Shown: piece after piece, positions 28,401-32,919 of the stretch | How the letters are laid out: each line of letters begins with the position of its first letter | How positions within the stretch are numbered: position 1 is the stretch's first letter | NCBI GenBank assembly: GCA_018716485.1 | Contig: DVJY01000036.1 | Span: 1 to 32,919, forward strand | DNA length: 32,919 nucleotides | DNA from: Candidatus Scybalocola faecipullorum | GTDB taxonomy: Bacteria > Bacillota > Clostridia > Lachnospirales > Lachnospiraceae | Reading direction: 5' to 3' | Made by a program: the position numbers and the translations under genes | Notes under the pieces: generated by a model | Databases searched by the model: none | What the model saw: the letters and a program-made list of their open reading frames with translations, nothing else | What the model was told of the DNA's origin: nothing

Positions 28401-29023
28401 ATCATCGCTTCAAGATGATTAAACTCAATACTGTCCTGAGAAATCTTCAGTTGAATACGGCGTTTTCTGCCGATCGTGCATAAAAACTCCTCCAGCGCCT
28501 GATTCGGATTGCGGCTCTGAATAAGTTTTTCATAAACATGCGCATATTTTTTATTTACTAAAAACACTCTGGCAAAATCCGCAGAATGAAATAATTTTAC
28601 TGCTTCATGCCAGTTTGTCTGAGCCAGATTTGTAAACTGGGCAAGATCCTTGATCGCTCCAATACTTGTATGACAAAACGGCTGACATACCCGCACATCA
28701 AAAGGGATTTCCACCTCTCCGCCATTGCTGATAATACTGATATGTCCCGTGATCTCCTCACCAATTTCCAGTTTCGATGCATCAAACCGATACCCTACGG
28801 CAATCTTTTCACCGCAGTAGTCATTGGACTTTAACTGCATCAGCTTATTTGATGAGAAGGCTTTTGTCCTGATTTCATATCCGTTCATACTGCTGATTTC
28901 AAAGGAGCCTTCATAAACATCTCCGGCTTCAATTTCAAAGCTGATGACCTCCTCTGATACGGATAACTTCGGTTTTTCATATTCAAAAATGCCTTTGGCC
29001 AATAAACTGATTTTTTCTTTCAC
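25472..29023 (-). CDS. Large helical-repeat protein (DUF5717 type)
   Basis: A 1183-residue cytosolic protein without signal peptide or membrane segments; I recall it as the DUF5717 family, which has no known function. Residues about 1-110 look like an immunoglobulin-like beta domain (LSVSEEVISFEIEAG, then ITGHISIISNGGEVEIPFDVRV). A second, similar beta module lies around 185-290 (KISQDSIEFNHLEAM, KIIVKTLFQKIEIPVSCM). From about 295 to 1050 the sequence is almost all amphipathic helices in pairs, as in TPR or armadillo-type scaffolds, rich in Tyr. The C-terminus (from about 1060) is again beta-rich. The start is GTG, 7 bases after AGGTGA; the gene has its own promoter. With the Hsp70-like protein 14 bases downstream it probably forms one complex, acting as its partner or cap (inference). 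Confidence 0.72.
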   Translation of the reverse strand: MKEKISLLAKGIFEYEKPKLSVSEEVISFEIEAGDVYEGSFEISSMNGYEIRTKAFSSNKLMQLKSNDYCGEKIAVGYRFDASKLEIGEEITGHISIISNGGEVEIPFDVRVCQPFCHTSIGAIKDLAQFTNLAQTNWHEAVKLFHSADFARVFLVNKKYAHVYEKLIQSRNPNQALEEFLCTIGRKRRIQLKISQDSIEFNHLEAMISEHIVIEKNHWGYQKIQVETVGDFIQVYKKELSTEDFLGSYYELEYMIDPSFFRTGNNYGKIIVKTLFQKIEIPVSCMKDQSRQAPDAQRILSDSVYHMMGDFVQLSMKRMDKETWIRRTRENVDCCQNNSRQPIYSLYEAHFCLLAGEEKNAASILENINGRELRHQSVVTYCYYLFLSSLSRKDPAYTKFAVGKIDDYYEGRYSDWRLLWMRLAIYGNKISPARRYLMIKEQFEEGCISPLLYWEAIRAVMESPSLLREFDQFEIQLVAWAVRKDCITREIVYRFADIAAAGRFFSPLALKILIEQCEIYESKELLTGICALLIRGNIVDKKYNRWYRLGIESSLKLRGMYENYMYSLDESKDNQLPISVMIYFNYDNQLSAAKKAYLYAYIIQHKEEHASLYNDYENIMKAFTFEQLSRGYISRNMVVLYKNYIQKDHINGKIAAQLPNVIFKYEVDIQNDWVRSVIVSHREVLNDYEYQVTDGKAYVDIYMEDYLLIFVDKMGNRYSGTVTYSLTPLMDVSEFVKECYELGSDNPMVLMNRSERAIKYQKSDDVSIDIYKQTLNLRNVRQQYRKNILKNLIDYYYDNYEGQTLEKYLLKLDISLLDSAERGSIIEYYIQRNLFDKAYDAIVIYGYENIQDKKLMRLCSRMIREKGMKENKLLIEMAYYAFSCGKYDDVTLGYLIKFYLGTTKDLYRIWQAAQNFEVNAFELEEKILCQVLFAEMVTDYDVEVFESYYKMYPDQRIVRAFLTYYSYQYLIKERQVNEAVFNYIEIECDQMKSAADVCCLALLKYYALKKGSETGHHQWILRKIREFAERGMILPFFRKFAGMEDVPAEIIDKTYVSYRTNPKHTVTIHYLCDDGSGQQTIYEEEEMKNVFGGIFVKTFTLFADEKLKYYITEKNEYTQKVTESKIIEGADEYDKNQPVRNGHDWINKMIQMTADNNMEQVKKELASYEEKRFLTKRMFALIQ

Positions 29024-29087
29024 AAAACTTCACCTGAACCTCTCATCTTTCGTTCGCTGTCGTAGACCCTTAAACTAGTATCATTTT

Positions 29088-29117
29088 ATTATAGCATTAT
29101 TGTATAAACTGACGCAA
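29088..29117 (-). promoter_or_regulatory. Promoter of the DUF5717/DUF5716 operon
   Basis: On the minus strand TTGCGT (29112-29117) and TATAAT (29088-29093), 18 bases apart, about 65 bases before the GTG start. Confidence 0.65.
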
Positions 29118-29144
29118 GAGTAAAAGGCAGGCATTTCAACGCCG

Positions 29145-29176
29145 AAAAAAGGGAATGTCTTTCGCAGACATTCCCT
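29145..29176 (-). terminator. Terminator of the VTC-like gene
   Basis: AGGGAATGTCT (29150-29160) and AGACATTCCCT (29166-29176) form an 11-bp perfect stem around five bases, followed on the minus strand by six T. It isolates the VTC-like gene from the DUF5717 operon downstream. Confidence 0.93.
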
Positions 29177-29181
29177 CTTTA

Positions 29182-29811
29182 TCACGTTTCCATAATAATC
29201 TTTTTGCCTTCTCTGAAATTTAAGATACTGGCAACAACTCTCGGAACAAGTACCGGCTGATGATACGTCATCGCATAAAAGCCTTTAGGCAGCCTTTCTT
29301 TCAGATTCAATTCGCCTTTAATGAGCTGTTCTGACTCAAAATCATAAGCCGACTGAATTGATTTATCAAAAACAATGACATCACTGCTGCCGTGCATACG
29401 ATAAATTTCCCGTTCATACTGGACGATGACGCCCGGAGCAATTTTATTTACACTCATCTGAACATACAATTCTTTTAAAAGCGGATCGCTGTTTTTTTCC
29501 ATCCATGCGATATCGCCCTTTAATATCATCGCGCACTTTTCTCTTTCCACATATGTATAGGTACTGTAAAAAGTTCCTTCCCGAAAACTCTGCCGCTCGA
29601 TCTGAATACGACTGTCATCAGGATGTTTAATATTCATCGAATAGCAATCGAAATTTTCTGTAAGCTTTCTGCTGTCCCTTAAATAATTAATATCTCTGTT
29701 AAAATAAATCTTCCACAGGTGGACTGCTCTGCCCTGCTTTTTTCCTATAATATTTCTATATTCTTCTGAACTTACCAGTCTCGTTTCTTCAATATACGCT
29801 TCATCATACAT
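29182..29811 (-). CDS. Divergent VTC (polyphosphate polymerase)-like protein
   Basis: A 209-residue protein resembling bacterial VTC-domain proteins: KGDIAWM (98-104) and SDPLLKELYVQM match the usual GDIEWM...GDPLLQELYAKM, IAPGVIVQYEREIY matches the RPKTIVDYTREPF region, and VIVFDKSIQSAYDF matches VRVTLDSDIRTG. The domain normally polymerises phosphate from ATP inside a beta tunnel lined by basic residues. Here the C-terminal EVKYDE motif is AMTYHQ (180-185), the LEKK/KRR strand is altered (RIQIERQ...YSTYTY), and the N-terminal RxEKKY is not recognisable, so activity is doubtful. AGGAGG is 10 bases before the ATG. No CotH or other usual VTC partner is nearby. A CYTH-like binding protein of other function is the main alternative. 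Confidence 0.68.
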   Translation of the reverse strand: MYDEAYIEETRLVSSEEYRNIIGKKQGRAVHLWKIYFNRDINYLRDSRKLTENFDCYSMNIKHPDDSRIQIERQSFREGTFYSTYTYVEREKCAMILKGDIAWMEKNSDPLLKELYVQMSVNKIAPGVIVQYEREIYRMHGSSDVIVFDKSIQSAYDFESEQLIKGELNLKERLPKGFYAMTYHQPVLVPRVVASILNFREGKKIIMET

Positions 29812-29919
29812 AACTTAAAAACCTCCTTATATCAATACCATATATTTCCTGCTCTTTTGTTCTACATATATTGTATGTGGCAATTGTGAAGTTATGATGA
29901 TTTTCAGCTAAAAAAACCC

Positions 29920-30396
29920 TTAAATATTTCTAAACATTGGACCGCATTTTGCATAAAACAGCCATGCCCCTGCCTTGAAGAGCGCGGCTCCGAATAAAAT
30001 GGTCAAAGCGATATAAAACGCAGTCATATTAAACATCGCTGCTGTCTCTGTCACAAATAAGGCAAAAATCAGCGTCGCATCCATAGCAATACCGCCGCTT
30101 TTATCATGAAGATACTGGTTGCGCTCGTCTCTTTCCTTTAGCATCTGCGCTTTAAGCATCATACGGTTTTTCAGCAGCTTTTTATTTTGACAAATACGCC
30201 AAATAACTGCGCCCATACCGCCGAACAAAACAATGTCTGCAAACATATCCGCCGAATTCGTCACCACTCTGGAATCTCCGCCGCCAAGGCATGAAACAAT
30301 GACCATATAAGCCGCCATAGCGGCAAACAGCAGCCACAACAGACGGATTCTCATCTGAATTTTCTCGGAATAAGATTTATTGCTCCATTTTTTCAT
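29920..30396 (-). CDS. Small membrane protein paired with XRE regulator
   Basis: A 158-residue protein with four hydrophobic segments in two pairs: about 18-37 (LLWLLFAAMAAYMVIVSCL) and 51-67, then, after a charged loop of about 35 residues (KNRMMLKAQMLKERDERNQ), about 105-125 and 125-150. The loop ending in DERN is typical of small Firmicute membrane proteins encoded after XRE regulators (DUF2178/DUF6442-like; recollection). The ATG at 30396 lies 9 bases after GGAGG, whereas the ATG at 30405 directly touches it. The gene overlaps the end of the regulator gene by 20 bases, so the two are cotranscribed and coupled. The function is unknown; no immunity or toxin motif is visible. Confidence 0.75.
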   Translation of the reverse strand: MKKWSNKSYSEKIQMRIRLLWLLFAAMAAYMVIVSCLGGGDSRVVTNSADMFADIVLFGGMGAVIWRICQNKKLLKNRMMLKAQMLKERDERNQYLHDKSGGIAMDATLIFALFVTETAAMFNMTAFYIALTILFGAALFKAGAWLFYAKCGPMFRNI

Positions 30397-30613
30397 ACTG
30401 TTCATCCTCCTTTGCTTTGTTTTCTTTCAGGCAGCACAGCTCCTCTACCGTTGTATGAAATACTTGTGCCATGCGGTACGCCAGCATCAGCGACGGGCTG
30501 TACTGTCCTTTTTCAATAGAAATAATCGTTCTCGAAGAGACGTATACCAGATCTGCCAGCTGCTGCTGCGTCATCCCTGCTGCCAATCGGTACGCCCTCA
30601 CTTTTGTGACCAT
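30377..30613 (-). CDS. XRE-family HTH transcriptional regulator
   Basis: A 78-residue Cro/CI-type regulator. The helix-turn-helix covers about residues 8-60: VRAYRLAAGMTQQQLADLVYVSSRTIISIEKGQYSPSLMLAYRMAQVFHTTVEELC is split here as MTQQQLADLVYVSSRTI and EKGQYSPSLMLAYRMAQVF. The size and the YSPSLMLAYRMA pattern match the short regulators whose gene is followed by a small membrane protein. GGAGG is 6 bases before the ATG. Two copies of a TGAAGTT-type palindrome overlap the promoter, so it is probably an autorepressor. The charged tail after residue 62 may contact a partner. Confidence 0.9.
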   Translation of the reverse strand: MVTKVRAYRLAAGMTQQQLADLVYVSSRTIISIEKGQYSPSLMLAYRMAQVFHTTVEELCCLKENKAKEDEQYEKMEQ

Positions 30614-30629
30614 ATGACACCTCCCTATA

Positions 30630-30659
30630 TGAAGTTTATTTCATGTGAAGTTAACTTCA
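30630..30659 (-). promoter_or_regulatory. Two tandem operators for the XRE regulator
   Basis: A perfect 14-bp palindrome TGAAGTTAACTTCA (30646-30659) is followed by a near copy TGAAGTTTATTTCA (30630-30643), with centres 16 bases apart. They cover the -10 box edge and the transcription start of the regulator gene. Binding of the regulator here is inferred. Confidence 0.7.
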
Positions 30660-30687
30660 TGTTAAACTATTAGAAAGCTTTTGTCAA
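30659..30687 (-). promoter_or_regulatory. Promoter of the regulator/membrane protein pair
   Basis: On the minus strand TTGACA (30682-30687) and TAACAT (30659-30664) are 17 bases apart; the -10 touches the first operator. Confidence 0.75.
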
Positions 30688-30706
30688 TAGCTGTATGGCT
30701 AAAATA

Positions 30707-30738
30707 GAAAAAGATGCCCGTCATCAGGCATCTTTTTC
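30707..30738. terminator. purA terminator, bidirectional in form
   Basis: GAAAAAGATGCC (30707-30718) and GGCATCTTTTTC (30727-30738) are exact complements around 8 bases. It lies 12 bases after the purA stop and would stop minus-strand transcription before the regulator promoter. Confidence 0.9.
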
Positions 30739-30750
30739 AAAATAGATTTA

Positions 30751-32031
30751 TTATTTATTTTTGTAGATAATGTCGTGTCTTCCCGGTCCGTTGGAAACCA
30801 TCGTGATTGGTACTTCCAGCTCTTTTTCAATAAATTCGATATATTTGCGGCAGTTTTCAGGAAGATCCTCATAGTTTTTAATGCCGCGGATATCTGTCTT
30901 CCAACCCGGCAGATATTCGTAAACCGGTTTTGCTTTTTTCAGTTCGTGAGTCGTCGGGAAATCTTTTGTCACTTTGCCGTCAATTTCATAGCCCACACAT
31001 ACCGGCAGCGTATCCAGATAACCGAGCACATCGAGCACAGTCAGCACTGCTTCTGTTGCACCCTGAACGCGGCAGCCGTATCTGCTGGCTACAGCGTCAA
31101 ACCAGCCCATACGTCTCGGACGGCCTGTCGTCGCGCCGTACTCGCCGCCGTCACCGCCTCTGCGGCGAAGTTCGTCAGCTTCTTCGCCGAAAATCTCGGA
31201 AACAAATTCGCCGGCGCCGACTGCGCTTGAATAAGCTTTAACCACTGTAATAATATCTTTAATTTCATACGGCGCAATACCTGCACCGATGGCTCCGTAG
31301 GCAGCCAGTGTTGATGAAGATGTTACCATCGGGTAAATACCAAAGTCCGGGTCTTTAAGGGAACCAAGCTGGCCTTCCAGAAGCACCTTCTTGCCGTTCT
31401 TCAATGCGTCATGGAGATATGCAGCCGTATCACATACATACGGAGCTACCATCTCTTTATATTCCATCAATGTTTTATAAATTTCTTCAGGATCGATCAA
31501 TTCTTTATGATACAAATGCTCTACAAGCACATTTTTCGTTTCCACAATGCGGTAAACTTTTTCTTTAAGACCTTCTTCGTCAAAAAGTTCACTCACCTGA
31601 AAACCGATCTTTGCATATTTATCTGAATAAAATGGCGCGATGCCTGATTTCGTTGAGCCAAAGGATCTGCCGCCCAGTCTTTCTTCTTCATATTTATCAA
31701 AAAGAATATGATATGGCATCAGAATCTGAGCTCTGTCAGAAACAAGAATCTTCGGACGAGGAACGCCTTTGCTGACAATATCCTCAATTTCTTTAAATAA
31801 ATACGGAATATTCAGCGCAACGCCGTTGCCGATAATGCTCGTCGTATGATTATAGAATACACCCGACGGTAAAATATGAAGCGCAAATTTGCCGTAATCG
31901 TTGACAATTGTATGGCCTGCATTGCTGCCGCCCTGAAAGCGGACAATAATATCGGAATCTTCTGCAAGCATGTCCGTGATCTTGCCTTTGCCCTCATCTC
32001 CCCAGTTTGCTCCAACGACTGCTCTTACCAT
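30751..32031 (-). CDS. purA: Adenylosuccinate synthetase
   Basis: Joins IMP and aspartate with GTP to give adenylosuccinate, the step before PurB in AMP synthesis. The 426 residues begin with VVGANWGDEGKGKITDML, containing the P-loop-like GDEGKGK with catalytic Asp12, then FQGGSNAGHTIV with the catalytic histidine, and further GSTKSGIAP, GQLGSLKDPDFGIYPMVTSS and the base-specific C-terminal region. AGGAG lies 10 bases before the ATG. It is a single transcription unit with its own promoter and terminator, apart from the purC-purF-purB operon in this window. Confidence 0.97.
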   Translation of the reverse strand: MVRAVVGANWGDEGKGKITDMLAEDSDIIVRFQGGSNAGHTIVNDYGKFALHILPSGVFYNHTTSIIGNGVALNIPYLFKEIEDIVSKGVPRPKILVSDRAQILMPYHILFDKYEEERLGGRSFGSTKSGIAPFYSDKYAKIGFQVSELFDEEGLKEKVYRIVETKNVLVEHLYHKELIDPEEIYKTLMEYKEMVAPYVCDTAAYLHDALKNGKKVLLEGQLGSLKDPDFGIYPMVTSSSTLAAYGAIGAGIAPYEIKDIITVVKAYSSAVGAGEFVSEIFGEEADELRRRGGDGGEYGATTGRPRRMGWFDAVASRYGCRVQGATEAVLTVLDVLGYLDTLPVCVGYEIDGKVTKDFPTTHELKKAKPVYEYLPGWKTDIRGIKNYEDLPENCRKYIEFIEKELEVPITMVSNGPGRHDIIYKNK

Positions 32032-32083
32032 TAAAAACCAGCTCCTTACTGTATACTTTTGTGGATTATCAAAACACTCTATT

Positions 32084-32112
32084 ATTCTATGCTACTTTGA
32101 TTTAATTGTAAA
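32084..32112 (-). promoter_or_regulatory. purA promoter
   Basis: On the minus strand TTTACA (32107-32112) and TAGAAT (32084-32089) are 17 bases apart, about 52 bases before the start codon. Confidence 0.65.
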
Positions 32113-32114
32113 GG

Positions 32115-32151
32115 AAAACTTATAAAATCCCGCCTAAAAACTTATAAAATC
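32115..32151. repeat. 15-bp direct repeat at the end of the HAD gene
   Basis: AAAACTTATAAAATC occurs at 32115-32129 and 32137-32151, 22 bases apart. The second copy contains the HAD stop codon (32142-32144). It looks like a small local duplication. Confidence 0.85.
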
Positions 32152-32783
32152 ACATTCAGGACTTTCCCAAAATCATCGGCGATAAATTCTGCGCCTGCTG
32201 CTGTCAATTCTTCCCTGCTCCCATAGCCGAATGTGACACCCACGCAGGCAATGCCGTTTTCTTTGGCGCCTTCGATGTCATGTTTTCGATCTCCGACCAT
32301 AATGACCGTATCTTTGGACGGATGATTAAAAGCTTTCAGCGCCTCTTCTACGACTTCGACCTTTTTCGTCCGCCGCCCGTCTAAGAAGCTGCCTGTGACC
32401 GCGTCAAAATAATGATCAATATTAAAATAGCGCAAAATCTTTTCCGCAAATACCTGAGGCTTTGATGTCGCCAGCCCGATGCGGCAGCCATGTGTTTTTA
32501 ATGTCTCCAGCGCCATAACCGTGTCCGGGTAAAGTTCATTTTCAAAAATTCCCCGATCTGCAAAATACTCTCTGTATTTGGATACGGCTTCCATGGCCTT
32601 TTCCCTGTCAAAGCCGTAAAACTCCATAAATGACTCATGCAGCGGCGGCCCGATAAACGGCGTCAGCTTTTTCGGATCTTCATTGATGCCGTAATATTTC
32701 AGTGCATAGGCGACCGAATTGGTAATGCCCTGTGCCGGATCTGTCAGTGTTCCGTCAAGATCAAATAAAACGTGTGTGTACAT
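32142..32783 (-). CDS. HAD-family phosphatase (phosphoglycolate phosphatase-like)
   Basis: A 213-residue haloacid dehalogenase superfamily hydrolase. Motif I is FDLDGTL with Asp8 (nucleophile) and Asp10, motif II is LATSKP, motif III/IV is MVGDRKHDIEGAKENG, and a helical cap lies between about 20 and 85. The pattern is closest to Gph/PpaX-type phosphatases acting on phosphoglycolate or pyrophosphate; the substrate is not certain. I start at the ATG at 32783 because YTHVLFDLDGTL is the family N-terminus. No ribosome binding site precedes it, since intron sequence begins 7 bases upstream. A GTG at 32819 would add 12 residues encoded by what appears to be intron, with AAAGGA almost touching it. 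Confidence 0.85.
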   Translation of the reverse strand: MYTHVLFDLDGTLTDPAQGITNSVAYALKYYGINEDPKKLTPFIGPPLHESFMEFYGFDREKAMEAVSKYREYFADRGIFENELYPDTVMALETLKTHGCRIGLATSKPQVFAEKILRYFNIDHYFDAVTGSFLDGRRTKKVEVVEEALKAFNHPSKDTVIMVGDRKHDIEGAKENGIACVGVTFGYGSREELTAAGAEFIADDFGKVLNVIL

Positions 32784-32790
32784 CTGCCAC

Positions 32791-32919
32791 GTCGAGTAGA
32801 CTTTGTCTCGACTTTTCACTTCCTTTCATTTCAAATTTCTTTGCGATGAGAGGTTCAAGTCTCAAAAGCCCCTCACAGAACCGCACGTGCCCTATTAAGG
32901 CATACGGCTCTTCAATAAG
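32791..32919 (-). mobile_element. 3' end of a group II intron
   Basis: The minus strand at the window edge holds a domain V at 32878-32910 (GAGCCGTATGCC...GGGCACGTGCGGTTC, with the catalytic AGC triad). Domain VI follows: GAGGGGCTTT (32865-32874) pairs with AAAGTCT-A-CTC (32794-32804), leaving a bulged A at 32797 as candidate branch point. The intron would end in ...ACTCGAC at 32791, seven bases upstream of the phosphatase ATG, with the branch A seven bases from the end as usual. The 60-base tip of domain VI is unusually long. An alternative, shorter domain VI (TGAGGGG with CCTCTCA, 32847-32875) has no bulged A. Domains I-IV and any reverse transcriptase/maturase lie beyond the window. Confidence 0.8.
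32878..32910 (-). ncRNA. Group II intron domain V
   Basis: The most conserved part of the ribozyme: lower stem GAGCCGT/GTGCGGTTC, internal AT/AC bulge, and an upper GCC/GGC stem. The length is 33 bases against a usual 34, and the tip (TTAATA) is not a standard GAAA tetraloop. Confidence 0.85.

Noticed and set aside
29812-29919. Promoter for the VTC-like gene
   Set aside because: The region is AT-rich, but no pair of boxes with acceptable spacing stands out; only the ribosome binding site at 29822-29827 is clear.
32783-32819. GTG start giving a 225-residue phosphatase
   Set aside because: The extra 12 residues fall in sequence that fits the end of the intron, and AAAGGA is almost adjacent to the GTG. 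It stays possible if the intron ends further upstream.

Overview
The window looks like a chromosomal segment of a Gram-positive anaerobe of the Clostridia, most likely family Lachnospiraceae (inference). The signs are an hrcA-grpE-dnaK-dnaJ heat-shock operon behind a perfect CIRCE operator, a T-box leader in front of valS, AGGAGG-type ribosome binding sites, moderate GC, a kinase-like/BspA-repeat protein and a large gene pair that I recall as DUF5716/DUF5717, both typical of that family. Most genes are on the minus strand. No rRNA, tRNA, CRISPR array or complete mobile element was found.

Layout. Bases 1-417 are a gene-free, hairpin-rich stretch ending in a good promoter. At 418-1899 is a kinase-C-lobe/BspA-repeat fusion that has lost the kinase catalytic residues. 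A bidirectional terminator separates it from the converging operon hrcA-grpE-dnaK-dnaJ (6904 to 1979). Diverging from CIRCE/hrcA are hemW and a D-2-hydroxyacid dehydrogenase (7135-9287). These converge on a minus-strand run of an RlmD-type rRNA methyltransferase, a CPA-type cation/proton antiporter and a CDP-alcohol phosphatidyltransferase (12866 to 9293). Next is a purine operon purC-purF-purB (16627 to 13024); purA stands alone at 30751-32031. A membrane-anchored unknown protein (16952-17671) converges on a decayed glycoside hydrolase family 1 remnant and a DUF624/YesL gene. Then come an M23 murein hydrolase with a long coiled coil, and valS with its T-box leader.

The least understood part is 23361-29811. 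It holds an Hsp70-like ATPase-fold protein with degraded nucleotide loops (698 aa), a 1183-aa partner encoded 14 bases upstream of it, and, behind a terminator, a divergent polyphosphate-polymerase (VTC)-like protein that has also lost key residues. Together with the kinase-like protein at 418, the window holds three proteins that keep an enzyme fold but appear to have lost its chemistry.

Further on are an XRE regulator/membrane protein pair with two tandem operators, purA, and a HAD-type phosphatase gene. The right edge (32791-32919) is the 3' end of a group II intron: domain V, and a domain VI with a bulged adenosine. On the model preferred here the intron sits 7 bases upstream of the phosphatase start codon, and its reverse transcriptase would lie outside the window.
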